From Drosophila miranda (lineage: Eukaryota > Arthropoda > Insecta > Diptera > Drosophilidae), in contig NC_046674.1 of the NCBI RefSeq assembly GCF_003369915.1, positions 9,734,001 through 9,798,000 of the forward strand: 64,000 bases of DNA, in the 5' to 3' direction. Below the pieces are notes generated by a model, which searched no databases, was not told the DNA's origin, and worked only from the letters and a program-made list of their open reading frames with translations. How positions within the stretch are numbered: the stretch's first letter is position 1; each line of letters opens with the position of its first letter. Both the position numbers and the translations under genes were made by a program. Below, piece by piece: positions 47,403 through 60,175 of the stretch.

Positions 47403-48249
47403 AGCTCCGTACAACGGACAGTGGAACGAGACGAACGATGGACTTTCCACAGGGGCGCAGGGGGCACGGTCTGAGGCAGCAGCAGCAGCAGCAGCAACAG
47501 AAATTGCAACCGATAATAATTATTTTTATGGAGTCTAGTCTGTGTCTAGACGATTTTTTTTTCTGCCGTTTCTGGCGTTGCCTGTCGCTTGCTTCACTTG
47601 CTGCTGCTGGCTCTGCCTCTGCCACTGCCACTGCGACTGCCCCACCGACTGCAGCAGAGTCCATCCCTCTCTCTCGCTCTCTCTGTCTCTCTCTCTGGCT
47701 GAGTGAATGCTCTGTTAAAGCTCTCTGCTCTCTCTACTGTGTCATTGTTTTCGCTTTGATTCCGATTTTAACTGGTAAAATGGCATTTAACTGTTTTTCT
47801 GTGCTGCTGCTGTTTGACAAACAAGGCAGACGGACTGGCGGGGGCATGTGGCAAGGGGGAGCCATTAGACATGAGACACGAGACACGAGACGAAGACAAC
47901 TGCAGTCACAGATAGTGAATGTGAAACGTGAGCGAGGGCGATGGCGAGGGGCACGACACACAACTAAATGCCGCACAGAACCCAAATGGACACAAAAGAC
48001 ACCGAGAAGGAGAGAGAAAGGGCGAATATGCATAGAGAGAGAGCGAGAGAGAGAGAGGGAGAGCGAGAGAGTCAGGCGCAAACATGCGGAAAAGTCAGCC
48101 CATGAAATCACCAGCACAATTTCTCTCTGCTCTGCACAGTGGCTCTAGGTCTACAGATACATTGCACTATATAGACCGAAAGATATAGATACATATCTGA
48201 CAGATGCAGATGCAGCCACCCCCTCTATAACCGAAGACAACCTGAGGAT

Positions 48250-48375
48250 CGATAGAGATAGATAAAGACCCAAAATATATGAATTTCGGATGTATTCACA
48301 CAAAAGATATGATTTATCGGATATCGATTTATCGATAGACGATTCATTGACCTCCAAATAACCTGCGATCTATCG
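48250..48375. promoter_or_regulatory. cluster of CGATA/TATCGAT motifs
   Basis: Several ATCGAT motifs occur in about 125 bases (GGATCGATAG, GATATCGATT, TTATCGATAG, CTATCGAATC). Such clusters are typical of BEAF-32/DREF sites. A boundary or promoter role is inferred only. Confidence 0.35.
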
Positions 48376-51300
48376 AATCCCCCTCTAAATATGCTTACAT
48401 GATAGAATCTCAAGCTATGCTGAGGGTTTGTGCTGATAACCGACGCAGCTTCCCAGATCTAAGATATCTGGACAAGAATCATCTATATCCATAATCTTCC
48501 ATCTATACTGGAGATACACGTTCATTTTATGGATGGATTTTTGGATGGAGAGCTCCGCTGGCAGGTAGTTCTCTTGGATAGTAATATTTTATAGGCATAT
48601 CAGAGAAAACAATCCATGTGCATCCCATCCATGCGCTATGATCCATAGAAATTGGTTTGGAATTGAACAGAACCCTTCAGTACTCTTTGGTTCTATTTTT
48701 GGATCTCTGGAACCAAAGAACTAGTTCATTTCAAGCTCATTCATTGTGGCTCTTTGAAGTTTGCAGTTCCCTTGAAGATACGTTCTCTTCCATTCCGATA
48801 AGTAATTCTTCCAGTGCCACTAAAGCCGTGAATGTCATTCGAACCACTGTCCTTCAATCACCGGCTCTGTGGCAAGCCCCTGCCACTATCCACTCTCCAC
48901 TCTCCAGCGACGGCGCTCCATCAACTGCATTTCGTTGTTCGCTTCGTTGGGCATGAGAAAAATGTCACCTCCGCACAGAGACACAGAGAGTCCACAGTGG
49001 AGTCGGTCGGTCGGTCGCCTCCAGAGGCAGAGACCCATGGCCATGGGTCCATGGTTCGGTTCAGAGATCCATCCACTGAGAGACAATCAAGGGACAATCG
49101 TCTGTCCTCTCAGTCGGCATTTTGTCGCCATATTCGGAGTAGGAGAGGTGCCCGAGGGGGCGATGGGGCGAGGGGCCAGGGACTAGGAGAATATGTCTCT
49201 CGACACCTTATTTGCCAGCAGGGCTGGCTTTTTGTTGTTGCAGCTGCCGCTGTTGCCGCTGTTGCAAGTGGCGGTGCCCCAAAGATATTATGTTATTATG
49301 GCAATTATAGTTACACGACTTTGGCGGCATCTATGGCATTTTTGGCCCCGACGACAGCTTGTGGCATGTCTCACTCGCGGCAGTCGTCTCTCTCTCTCTC
49401 TCTTTCTGGCTTCCTGCCTCCCTTCGCCACTTGGAGATTCTCTTGGATAAGAGAAGGGAAGGCGAAGGCAATCCCCGCTGCTCTGACTGCATTGCAATTA
49501 CAAACATTTTAATGCAATTAACAGACACCTGAAAGGGGGGCACGAGGTCTGTGTCGGCAGGGGGTGTGGCATGGGCTTTTTGTTTGTAGCTGCGGCTCTG
49601 GCTCTGGCTCTGGCTATGGCTGTGGCTGTGTCTGTGGCTTCTACGGTGTCTCCATCTCATTTGCCTTGCAATTCGAAACTTCTCTCCGCCCCAAAAAGAC
49701 GGCAGCAGCCGCCAGCAGCCAGCAGCAACTTCAAAAGCCAAAAGGCGACACTCGTTCATTCGTTCATTCGATGCGTGTGTCAGTTCTTTGGGGCAATCTC
49801 TTGATGAAGCCGCCGCCGTGGCAGCCCCCTGTCTTACCTCTGCGATACCCTGTGCTGGGAATCATCAGGGAATCAGTTCAGAGAGCGCTCTTTCCAGTCG
49901 GAGAGTTCCCTAGAAAAAGCCATCGGAATTGCACGGTATCCGCCTAGTCGAGACGTGTGTTCTGTTCTGTTCTTTGCGCTGTGTTGTGTTGCCGCTCCAG
50001 TTGCTATCAGTGGCCGCTCCTCCGCGTCTGATACTCGAAACGTTGTCGTCTGTCGTCTGTCCTCGCAGCTGCTTTTGTAGTTGCCGCCAGCGTTGCACGT
50101 TGCTCGTTGCACGTTGCAGCGGTGTTGCACTTACATGTGGAAGAAGGTAGAAGGTGGAAATGGAGGCCCCTGCCGCCCCTCCTTAATGCCATGTCCAGCA
50201 AATCGCTTTGGCCATGCAAAAGGAAGAGGCATCGGCGAATCAGTTTTCGCTTCATTTCATCGGCGTTTAATAAACAACAAAAAAAAAAAGAATGGATTGT
50301 CTTTATTATCGGAGGGGACTCTCGTACTCGTACTCGTCCTGGACACAGGACACTGGACACATCCTGCTGCACGTTGCAACTGTCGCCAGGCGGCATTCGG
50401 CGGGGCCTCAGATCTTCGTGGCTTCTTCGTTCTGTCTGTCTGGGTATCGATTCGCGTCATTCCCTCGGACGTTGCAGCGTCAGACGCCGCGTCGCGTCGC
50501 GTCGCGCCGCTTCGTTCATTCAAAACTTATTCAAATCGACAGCCGAAAAATAAAACAAAACAAAACTTGCGCCAAAAATAAATTAAAAACAAAAAGATGG
50601 CGAGCTTTTGTGGCTACGAATTTTGAATACCCTAAAAAAAAGATACTCTTAGGCATAGAACGTTTACACTATTCCTTTTGTGTTTTTTTCTCTAAGTTGG
50701 AAGATATATAATATGGGTTCTGGTTTGGTTTTGGCTTCGATTTAAACGGAAGACTCCCCAAGGACCGGTTCCTCGACTTCGGGTTAACGAAAAAGACACA
50801 CAGGGTTGCTTTGGAGCATGCATCAGCTGTTCGGGCTCGACTCGGGAGACTTCTTTCGCCGCTAAAGGATCGCCAAACCCACAGAAATCTCCTGCCCTCA
50901 ACGCGAATCTCTGGCTTTCTTCAATCAGCTGTCAATCAGCTGTCTCTTCTTTTGCATAGTTTTGGCAAAGCCAAACAATTCTTAGCCGGCAGAGGTCTTT
51001 CCCTTAAGTCCTTCTCTTGAAACGATGTCCATCTCAAACCAATTCTAAACAAGTCAGAAATTGTTGGCTGCATTCTGCATATTTTATAGATACATATCTG
51101 TTAAATAGATAGAAGCAACACTTGTCAAAGCCTTAGCCCATAGACCCGTTTCGGTGTTCCCCTTTTTCGTGGCTCTCTGTGGCGCTGTGTGGCGTGAGGC
51201 GAAAATACGTTTTTATGGAGCCACTCGTCTAGACAGTCGGCATTCGAATGACGAAAGCCCCATCCATCCATCCGTCCAACCGTCCATCCATCCATGGATA

Positions 51301-52469
51301 TCGAGGCCTCGAAGTTCGATAACGAAATGAAGAGACAGGCCCGCCTGTGCCCGTATACCCGTACACCCGTATATCCGTCCGTTTATACACGTTATCAATG
51401 TAATCAAATGATATTGATTGTTCACTTCTGTCTGTCTGTCTCTCTGTCTGTCTGTCTGTCTGTCTGTCGAATGTTTGAATGCCAGACTACCGGACCTATC
51501 TACCTGTTAAATGTTAATGTTAATGTCTGTTCCCCACCTCCATTCGTCCGTCCGTCCCTCCACCTGTCTGCCTGTCTTTCCGTTTGTCTGTCTCTGGCAT
51601 TTGGTTGGGAATTAATGGGAGAATCATTTATAATCCGACAGACAAACAGTCAAAGCCACAAAGCGCTTCCACCTTGACCAGCGTCAGAGTCAGAGTCATC
51701 TGTTGAGTATCTGTATCTGTAGATGTGTATCTGTATCTGTATCTGTAGATATATGTTACGCAATCCCCAGAAGATGGGGTCGGGGGATTGGGGGGACTCC
51801 CAAGGAACTTAGTGAAGCGATTAGCTTCCGTTTCAGTTGCTTCAGCGTCTGCCGTCTGCCGTCTACCGTCTGCTGAATGACTTGCCAGCAGCCGAGCAGC
51901 CAAGCAGCCAAGGCAGCCTTGGCGGCAGTCCGGGGATTTCACTAATCGGTAGAACAGGCAGAGGCGGCAACAGGGAGAGGTGCTCCATACGTGGGGGCAT
52001 GCACGGAGGACTGGAATTTGTATTTCTAGGTCATTAGGGGAGCAGCCAACAACAACAACAACAACAACAACGGCAGAAACCATTTAAGAACCAGACGAAC
52101 GAACGAACGAACGAACGAACGGTTCGAGGGGCACAAAGGTAGAAAGGTAGAGATCCATGCCATGGGGCATGTCAGGGAATATGTTTAATTTATTATTAAT
52201 GGACTCTCTGCGACCTGCCCCACCTTCCTGCCCCCCCACACACACACACACAAAGGCACGACGTGTCCTTGAGTTCTGGACTGATTTTTTGATGAATTAT
52301 TTGGTGTTTTGGCGGAATTATGGAAATTCCTGGAAGAACATTTGGGATTCCTGAGGCAAAAATATGACAGAAAAAGGCACTACCATGATGAAATATGTAC
52401 TGCATCTGATGGGAGGAGGAATACCCTTTAGTTTTTGGGATGGAAAGGAACTAGGACTCCATCTTTCCT

Positions 52470-52780
52470 ATGAACAATCGAGGTCTATCGATAGCTGGCG
52501 ATTGTTTACGATTTATCTATGAACTCCCGCTTGTACGCCCTCTGGAACTCCCTCTTGAACTTTATCTTTCCGATTAATAATCGACTAATTTTATCGATTC
52601 TATTTTTTCACTTGTTTCTGTGATTTCTGTTGACACTTGAAGGTGCCCCAAAACAGGCACTAGTACGCCGCTCATCTTGTTGGGACTTAGACACTCGACT
52701 TTTGGCTTTTTCTTGGCTTTTCAGTTGAGCTGGGAGCAGGGCTGCGGCACATATTATCGATTGTTATCTTTATATTGATC
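52470..52780. promoter_or_regulatory. CGATA motif cluster beside the DUF1091 genes
   Basis: CTATCGATAG (about 52487), AATCGAC, TTATCGATTC (about 52593) and TTATCGATTG (about 52755) lie just beyond the 3' end of the leftmost DUF1091 gene. It is a possible left boundary element. Confidence 0.3.
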
Positions 52781-52848
52781 TTTACTTGCACGCACAAAAA
52801 AAAAAAACAACAAAGAAAACAATTCCACAATTGAAGTACAACAGATCT

Positions 52849-53555
52849 CTATTTTTGGAATATCTTCATATAGAGGCGAACGGTACAGCGTGTGGTGTTC
52901 TCGGAGCTCCATTCGGTGAAGATGGCGTAGTCCCCGCTGGGAATGGGGATGAGGCGACTGAATTCCATCTCCAGTTCTCCGGTATAGAGTTTGTCCACGA
53001 AAATGTCATGCTATTTGTGGTAGAACGGTCCATATAGAGGCCACGGGTCATGGGTCTAACTACTCACATCGTAGGGACAGGTGTGATTGAGGTTCGTGTT
53101 GTTCACAAACGATCGAAAGAACATGAGCGCAATCGGATGCTTCTTTTTATTCCTCATGAACTTGCAGGCATCATAGGAGAGGTCGATGAAGAAGGGCTTG
53201 TATCCATTATCGAACTTCATGAACTTCACTTTCACCTAAAAAAGAGATCCGCGGGATATAGATCCTCACTCATCGCGACAGAGAGCGCTCACCCAGGCCG
53301 TGTTTATGGGCAACTGATGAATCTTCGTGTATATATCCAAGTACTTGTGCGATCGATTGACAGCCTTGATCTGGCACGTAGAAAACTCCATGAATTTTTC
53401 ATCTAACGAGCTGCATTTCAGGTTCGTGAATGTCACGTGACTGAAACTTGTCTAAACAGAAAGGGTATCCCCTTTTTATTGGTCCATTCCAGGCATGTCC
53501 ATACGATTACCGATTGCAGAGCTATCCATAGAACGAACACCGGCAGCCTCCACAT
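52849..53555 (-). CDS. DUF1091 (DM8) secreted protein A
   Basis: Four exons (53555-53511, 53451-53293, 53235-53068, 53010-52849), all in phase 0, give 177 residues. It belongs to the DUF1091/DM8 family, a large insect-specific group of small secreted proteins of mostly unknown function. The start MWRLPVFVLWIALQS is a signal peptide cut by intron 1. Family marks follow: VTFTNLKC, a STCQIKAVNRSHKYLDIY block, YKPFFIDLSYDACKF, NHTCPYD at the end of exon 3, and a C-terminal ELEMEFSRLIPIPSGDYAIFTEW segment. The regularly spaced Cys residues probably form disulfides. It is the leftmost of three tandem paralogues on the minus strand. Confidence 0.88.
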
Positions 53556-54460
53556 TTTTGACGAAACTGCGCTGCGGATCATCGATTCACTCCATTAATA
53601 ATACCTTTTAGAGACAATAGACCCATTAGATCGTCCAACAATCCGCATCCAAAGCGAATGGTGGGGCTATTAAAGGTCTTTAATGCGATTTTCCGGCGGA
53701 ATTATTACAGGGCAATCCTCTGGATAAAGATTATATCGAACGGAATGGACCATTATCATATAATTATGGAGTTTTTACAGTAGATTTCTACTCCACTGAT
53801 TCCGCTCGATTGAAATGTGACTCATTGCAGAACTATATTTGTCCAGTTTGAAGGGAAATTGCTTTGAAATAATCCATTATTTCAAGTACCAAGTGGCAGA
53901 GTGGGAGTTTTGAGGGTCGCGGGTCACGTGGCGCGACATTAAGATATCAAAAACCACCATAATTGATGGCAAAATGTTGGGAGATTCTGTGAATCTTTTA
54001 GATCGAAGGTACTTCACAAACGATAAACCTGAAGGAAGAGGTTTGTTTGGAACGGCTTCTAGCAGTGTTTTAGACCTGATTGGATCATAAATGGAAATGC
54101 TACGTCAGAGCATTATTAATTATTTCCATAACGTAGTCTGGAACTTGAGTCTCTTTTCCTTTCTCGCTGGCTCCAAAACTGATATCCCTCTCAGTTGTAT
54201 TCTTCTCTTTTTCGCTCTCTTATTCTATGCGCTCTCGGCCAAGAGAGTACAGCACAGTGGGCTTAAGAACTGGTGGTATTCCGGATATTTTCACGCCCTT
54301 TCATTAGAAATCATCATACCCGAACAAAGACGACACTTATTATGAGATTTATATCTAGAATCAAATATCATTTTCGGTTTTTAAACGCTTTAATGAGGCT
54401 TGGTAGCAAAAAAAAAAAGAATAGCCGACTATTTTATGACTGATTGAGCGCGCTGATTGA
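53556..54460. other. spacer between DUF1091 genes A and B
   Basis: About 900 bases, much longer than the spacer between genes B and C. It includes the probable upstream region of gene A. No fourth copy or pseudogene is visible; an open frame near 54091-54345 is not protein-like. Confidence 0.5.
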
Positions 54461-55180
54461 TCAATCATTTTTTGAACCTGATAAACTGAAATATACCTTC
54501 AAAAAGGCGCGATGTATTTTGTTCGTATACCACTCCGTGAAGAAGGCATAGTCGCCATTGACCAAAGGAACATATTTGGCGAAATCCGCCTCCAGATTCC
54601 CGGTATACAATTTGTCGACAATCACATCGTGCTGGAACGATCTTCCGCTTTGGCATCTCTCTCTCTCTCAATCAATCACAGAATACTCACATTGTAGGGA
54701 CATGTGTGGTTTGCGTTCGAGTTTTTCTTAAAGGTATTGTAGAAGGAGCGGACGATGGGGTTCCGGGGGTTCGCCAGGAACTTGCAGGCATCGAAGTTGA
54801 CGTCAATGAAGAACAGTTTGTAGCCATGATTGTAGCGCATTAGCTTTAGGTTGACCTGTAAGAGGGATCTCAGGATCAATAAGTTCTGTCTCCTGTCTCC
54901 TGTCTCCTGGAACTCACTGTGATATTTTCCACTGGCACCTTGAACAGTTGAGCCCTGAGCTCTATATACTTGTGGGTGCGATTCACTGCCTTGATGCGGC
55001 ACATGACATCCCCGAATGTTCTATCCGCCATATCGCACTTGAGATTCGTAAAGGTCACATGTGCGTGGGTCGTCTACAACAAAAGGCACCAATAATATAC
55101 TCTTCCCAGACACTTGCTTCCCTTTAAAGGTTTACCGTTAGAGCACCCAATAGAATCCATATACAGAGCGGTCCATCCAT
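54461..55180 (-). CDS. DUF1091 (DM8) secreted protein B
   Basis: Four phase-0 exons (55180-55136, 55073-54918, 54855-54691, 54631-54461) give 178 residues with the same exon plan as its neighbours. The signal peptide is MDGPLCIWILLGALT. Family blocks are AHVTFTNLKCDMADRTF, VMCRIKAVNRTHKYIELRAQLF, NHGYKLFFIDVNFDACKFL, NHTCPYN and NLEADFAKYVPLVNGDYAFF. The C-terminal tail (SLSGSKND) is a little longer than in A. A possible TATATA box lies at 55242-55247 on the minus strand, about 60 bases above the ATG. The function is unknown; secreted odour/pheromone-related or immune roles have been discussed for related families, but nothing here decides it. Confidence 0.88.
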
Positions 55181-55357
55181 TGCGAACTGTTCATCGGCGG
55201 CACCTCTGACTCGGTGTGGCATAAACGGTGATGTTGCGGTGTATATATTTTAATGGATCAAGCCATTTACAGCTCTGGAAAGCAGAGATCGTATCGAAAT
55301 GATGATGCCCATGATCGCTGATGGTATTAGGGCCATAATAATGACGATTGTTCGTAA

Positions 55358-56092
55358 TTAGCCGCCGGTTAGCCTAAAGTACACTCGGACAGTCGCTCGA
55401 TGAACGCCGACGGTGAACCAGTAGAAGGAGAGGCTGTAGTCCCCTTGGGGCAAGGGAATATACCGCAGGAATCGCGCCTCTAGATTGCCGGTCCACATTT
55501 TGGAGATCACCAAATCGTGCTGGAATACACACAAACGAGTCATAGCTATCGCTCCTCTTGGTCTATCGATCACTCACATTGTAGGGACACGAGTGATTCA
55601 TGTTCGTGAACTGCTTGACCGTCTGGAAGAGTTCTTGGAGCAGGATCTCCCTGATGCCATGCTCAGTCCTTAGACTCCTGAAAAACCCACAGAAATCAAA
55701 GGTCAGGTTCATGAAGAACGGCCTATAGCCATGATCATGACGCATGGGAAGGATTTGGCACTGCAAGAAAGAAAAAATACATACGATTCTGGCAGATCTA
55801 TCGTGTAGAGGCTTACAGTTATATTATCCACGGGTAACTTGTAGATCTTTGCGTAGATTTCGATATATTTGTGGGTTCGATTCACTGCCTTGATCCGGCA
55901 CATTTCAAACAGCCCGATCCGCCGGTCAATCATCTGGCACTTGAGGTTCGTGAATGTCACATGTGCCACCGCGCACTGTGGAATGGTATGGGGCCTTTTA
56001 GTGGGGGGTTCTACCATCTTTTTGTTACCTTTAACCTTCAACCATTTGTTTACCATTAGGAAAGTGCCAGCAATCACAGATAACTTCCACAT
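55358..56092 (-). CDS. DUF1091 (DM8) secreted protein C
   Basis: Four phase-0 exons (56092-56054, 55975-55817, 55760-55578, 55519-55358) encode 180 residues. The signal peptide MWKLSVIAGTFLM is shorter by two codons in exon 1, and exon 3 is five to six codons longer than in A and B. Family blocks: AHVTFTNLKCQMIDRR, EMCRIKAVNRTHKYIEIYAKIY, DHGYRPFFMNLTFDFCGFF, NHSCPYN, NLEARFLRYIPLPQGDYSLSFYW. Exons 2 and 4 are closest to gene B. It lies 178 bases from gene B, so B's promoter must be compact. This is the first (rightmost) gene of the cluster. Confidence 0.88.
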
Positions 56093-59000
56093 GTTGTTTC
56101 CAGTCGAGCACTGAGGCTACTCACAGGTGAACCATGGCCTTTATCCAACTGAATCCACTCCCACTCCCACCCCCACTCCCACTCCCTCTCGATAAGCGAT
56201 CGATAATGAGCCCTCTCGTGGGCGGTGGGAGTATTTAATTATAATTCTGTTTTAATTTGTGGAACATTGGAAGCCCAAAACACTAAAATCCATTAGTCTT
56301 TCGGGGCACGGGCACGGGCAGAGACAGAAACAGAAACAGAAACAACAAAATCTCGAAAGAACTGGAAACCCATCGTAAAATTAATGTTCCAGCGGAAGAG
56401 ACGGCCTCAAGTTGTGGCCAGAAAACAAGTCCAGACGGAAAAAACGTCCACAATTTTATTGGCCTTCACTTAACGCTCATAAATTTGTCTGCTGCTGCGG
56501 CTGCTGCAAGAAGAAATCCGCGAGAAGCAAAAGGCAGCAAAAAGCAGCAAAAAGCAGAAAAAAGGAACGAAAAGAATATGGTTTATAGGGGCCACGCTTC
56601 CGCAGATGAAACGATGGAACGGCGATGTCTGCTGGAAACGGGTTCGGAAACACACAGTTCTTTCCTTGTGGACAGTGGAGTTCTGTTTGAATTTTCCCAT
56701 TAAAAAATATGGCTGGAAACTTCTCATAGAGAGAAGTGGCTTCGTGCCTGCCTGCCTGCCTGCCCCCAAAATCCCACCCATTTCTTGTCGCTGGAGTCCT
56801 CCTCAGGTTAGTGGCGAACTTCACGCACAAATCTGATTAAAACTTGGTCGCAGTTAATGAACCAAGAAGAGCCCCCTCTCTCTCTGTCGCTCCAGACATT
56901 GCCTGTTCCTGTGCCCCATCCTGTTGCAGTTGCACACACACACACACAGACAGAGAGACAGAGAGACGGAGACGGAACAGACAGATAGCGAAAGAGGCGT
57001 CTAAAAATAGCCAACAGAACCACATGTTGGTCAAGTTTTTTATGGAATACTCTGTCTTTGAGGGTACTATGAGATTGGGGAACAGGTTGCAAATTTTGTT
57101 CATGGAAACCCTTAAGGAACAAATTTTTATGTGTGTATAACTGTGAAATGTCTCAAGAGAATGCCATGCAACTTTGGGATCTCAAATATAATGCGTTTAT
57201 TTATTTACACAAAAAGTTTCATCAAAATCGAAGCCATATTCACCTTCGAAAAGAGTCTTAAAGGGGAAAAGCTTTGTGATCTATGGCTTTGGAGTAGGTT
57301 TTGGAGGATTACTTTATATTCGGAATAGGGTATTCGTGGCCTTAGTGTGGGTCCTCTTTCTCTTACGTTTTCTTCTTCTGCTGCTCTTCTTTTTGTGCTT
57401 GGTTTTTGCTGTTGTTTTTTTGTTTTTTGGGTTGGCTAGCAAATGTTACCCACATCTGTCTCTCCTCCTGGCCGGAGGAGTCGCACTGCCAGTCCCGAGT
57501 CGCGAGTCCGTGTCTCAGAGTCCACTTTCCAGTGCAACAGCAACCATCTTTTAATAAATGCGAACGTGATCGCGTTTCGTGCGTCACTGAATGCCCAGAC
57601 AACAGACAGAGAGGGAGATATAACGACAGACAGACAGAGAAAGAGAGAGAGGGGGAGAGGTGGAGATGGAGGAAGACAGCGGGAAAGAGACTTTGTCGAG
57701 GCACAAGGCGTTGCACCTTTGGCCAAGGTGCATTGATCGGGATTGGGATCGCTGTCTGGGCAACTTTTCTGTTCCCGCTGCCGCTGCCGCTGCCGCTGCC
57801 GCTCCCTCTGCCGCTGCCGCTCGGCCATTGGCTGCGCCGCTTACTTCTGTTGTTGTTGTACTTTTTTGTGAAACGAAATTATTATTGTATTATGCACGCG
57901 TACACACATCCAAAAAGTATCTGGAGACAGCGGTTTTTTCCTCCTCTTTTGTTGTTTTTTTGTTAACGACGCGACGCGTGCGTCGAGTGCCCGAAAGTGC
58001 GTTCAATGAACGCTGCAGCCACACAGAGTCCCAGTCCCAGCCCCAGCCCCAGGCACAGGCACAGCCACAGCCACGATGGGGGCAACGATCGGGAGGAATG
58101 GACAAACGATAATACAGGGGGGGATCGTAATGCCCCCGCCTTGAGTGCAGGGGGGAGGGCGGGGACCGAGGGTCAGACTACAGACTGCAGACTGCAGACT
58201 GCAGTGTCGGTGTCGCTGCTGGGACTTGAGTCGTTCAGTCGGCAGATATTCGAGTCGCGGCCCTTGGCCTCTGGCATTCTGCATTTCATAAGTGAACTGC
58301 TTGCGAGTTTAACGAAATGCACTGCTTGTATTCATGATTTACTGCAACTAATTGGAGGAGTTTGTCCCCAGAGCAGTGCAAATATCAACTCTGCGTAGGC
58401 AAAGCAGTCAACAGATCTTCAGCTAAGGGATCTGTAGTTTTTTTGGGCTTTGAAGTTGGAGATTACATTATTCAAGCAGTTTACAAAGAACAAGCACCCA
58501 AACTGTGGGCTATAACTGATTGCAGAATGATCAGTGCGATGATTAATCAACAGATAGATACACAGGCACAGATATAGATACATACAATGGGTAGATGCTT
58601 ACACACTCATATATGGATCGCCTCAAGCACTTCCGCTTACAACTCAGAGAGTTCTAAGGTCCTAAGACGATTCCCCCTCGAAAAATACCTTCCAATAGAA
58701 AGTTCCCCCCCTCAAACCTAGTCCCCACTTTCCCTCGAACCAACACGTGCCCCAATCAAGTCGCACATCGTCCGATTGCAGTTCATCGGCCACATCCAGA
58801 CACCCCACATGCGGGTACACCCCTGCACTTGCACTTGCACCCCTCCGATCCACCCTGCGATCCACCCTCCGATCCACCCCCCGATACGACTGATAACGTC
58901 CCCGCGACGGACGGATGGCGGAGGTTCCGATTTCCGATTACCGAAAGGCGCGTTCCCCTCGGAACCATAACCGCAATCGAGCTCCCCTCCCCTCCCGCCC

Positions 59001-59700
59001 CTTCCATGCCCCGCTTCTCTCTTGGCCGTCGTCTGGCGAGCAAATCAGTAAATGAAATTAACTCGCTTTCGACCGAACGAACGACCGACGGACGTATAAA
59101 CACTGCCTGACGGCATCAATCGGTCGCCCAATCGGTCGCTCTGTCGGTCGTTTGGTCGTTTGGTCTCTCGGTCGCTGGATGATAATAATAAACCAATAAA
59201 ATTAATACAAATTGCAATTGTTGGCGCGACACACTTCAATTGGTTTGCTCTTTTTTTTGCTGCTGCTTCTCTCTTTATTTCTTTTTTTATTTGCCTTTTA
59301 TTACGCACATATTTATTTAATGCAGGTCTCTATCGCTGCCTGTCCGCTCGTCTAGAGAGGGGTCCCAGTCCCGGTCCCGGTCCCGGTACCACATCTGCAT
59401 ATGCTCGTTGTATGTCTACCCTGTACGTAGAATACCCTGTCTCCCTGTCTCCCTCCTCCCTCCTCCCTGTCTCCCTATCTCCCTGTCTGTCTCCTCACAT
59501 GCGATGTATGTGTGCCCCCGTCTGCCTCGTTGTTGCGTGTTTGTTTGTTTGTTTGTTCATTTTATTGTTTGCCCTTGTTTCCCCTGCTGCCTGCCACTGC
59601 CACCAATGCCTGCAGCAATCGAATGTCTGGATGAACAATACTCAAACATGCACAAATGCATATATGTAGATGTACTCTTCGTTCCTTCAAGGATCTGATG
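56093..59700. other. non-coding stretch right of the DUF1091 cluster
   Basis: No gene is supported. Contains CA/GA runs (56934-56975, 57595-57655), CCGCTG units (57776-57825), a CCCAG/ACAGC repeat (58023-58072), GATCCACCC-type units (58847-58882), CGGTCG units (59120-59172) and CTCCCTGT units (59440-59490). Confidence 0.45.
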
Positions 59701-59714
59701 CAGGATCGAAAGAT

Positions 59715-60175
59715 AAAAAATCGATTTGTTTATATTAATATTGGCTATCGATAAAAGTTCAATCGATACAAATGATCGATATATCAACGATTTATTTTGA
59801 AAACTAGTTCAAATCGCCATCAGCTATCGACATTAACTATCGGTTATCGACTGATAACACATCCCCACAAAAGAAAAGTCCCCTGAACACGAATCCAAGG
59901 TCAGATATGCTCCATCCCGTCAGGTTTTTTTTTTTAACCTCAAAAAACCAATTTGGTGGAAACTAATATGAAAACTTCATCGGATTTGCTTGAAACTCGT
60001 CAAATTATAATTTCTCTTAAAGACTAAATATGCAGTTATCGATTATCGCTTGAGGAAAACTATCGAAATAGCTTGGCTATCAAGGCTATCGATTGTAAAT
60101 TTCCGCTGAATGAGTTTAAGAAAACCCACAGCCACAGATATTTGTATCTATCGATAATTATCGAAATATTGATCA
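59715..60175. promoter_or_regulatory. dense ATCGA/TATCGATA cluster
   Basis: About a dozen ATCGA motifs occur in 460 bases, including CTATCGATAA (about 59746), GATCGATATA (about 59773), AGTTATCGATTATCG (about 60033), GGCTATCGATTG (about 60086) and CTATCGATAA (about 60149). Their density is far above the flanks. BEAF-32 binds clusters of CGATA and DREF binds TATCGATA, so this is a candidate domain boundary or cryptic promoter. No open frame starts from it convincingly. Confidence 0.4.

Larger units (their letters stand above)
40792..52848. other. long non-coding stretch, probable giant intron
   Basis: Apart from the Tc1 relic at 41.4-41.7 kb no coding sequence is supported. It contains microsatellites (GT at 43531-43573, CGGACAGT units at 47350-47402, CTGT at 51430-51470, CAA at 52049-52072, GAAC at 52096-52122), GA-rich tracts near 42.3 and 48.0 kb, and CGATA-type clusters near 48.3 and 52.5 kb. 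Open frames of 200-270 codons here follow simple repeats. No exon matching the catalytic domain of Notum was found. Confidence 0.45.
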
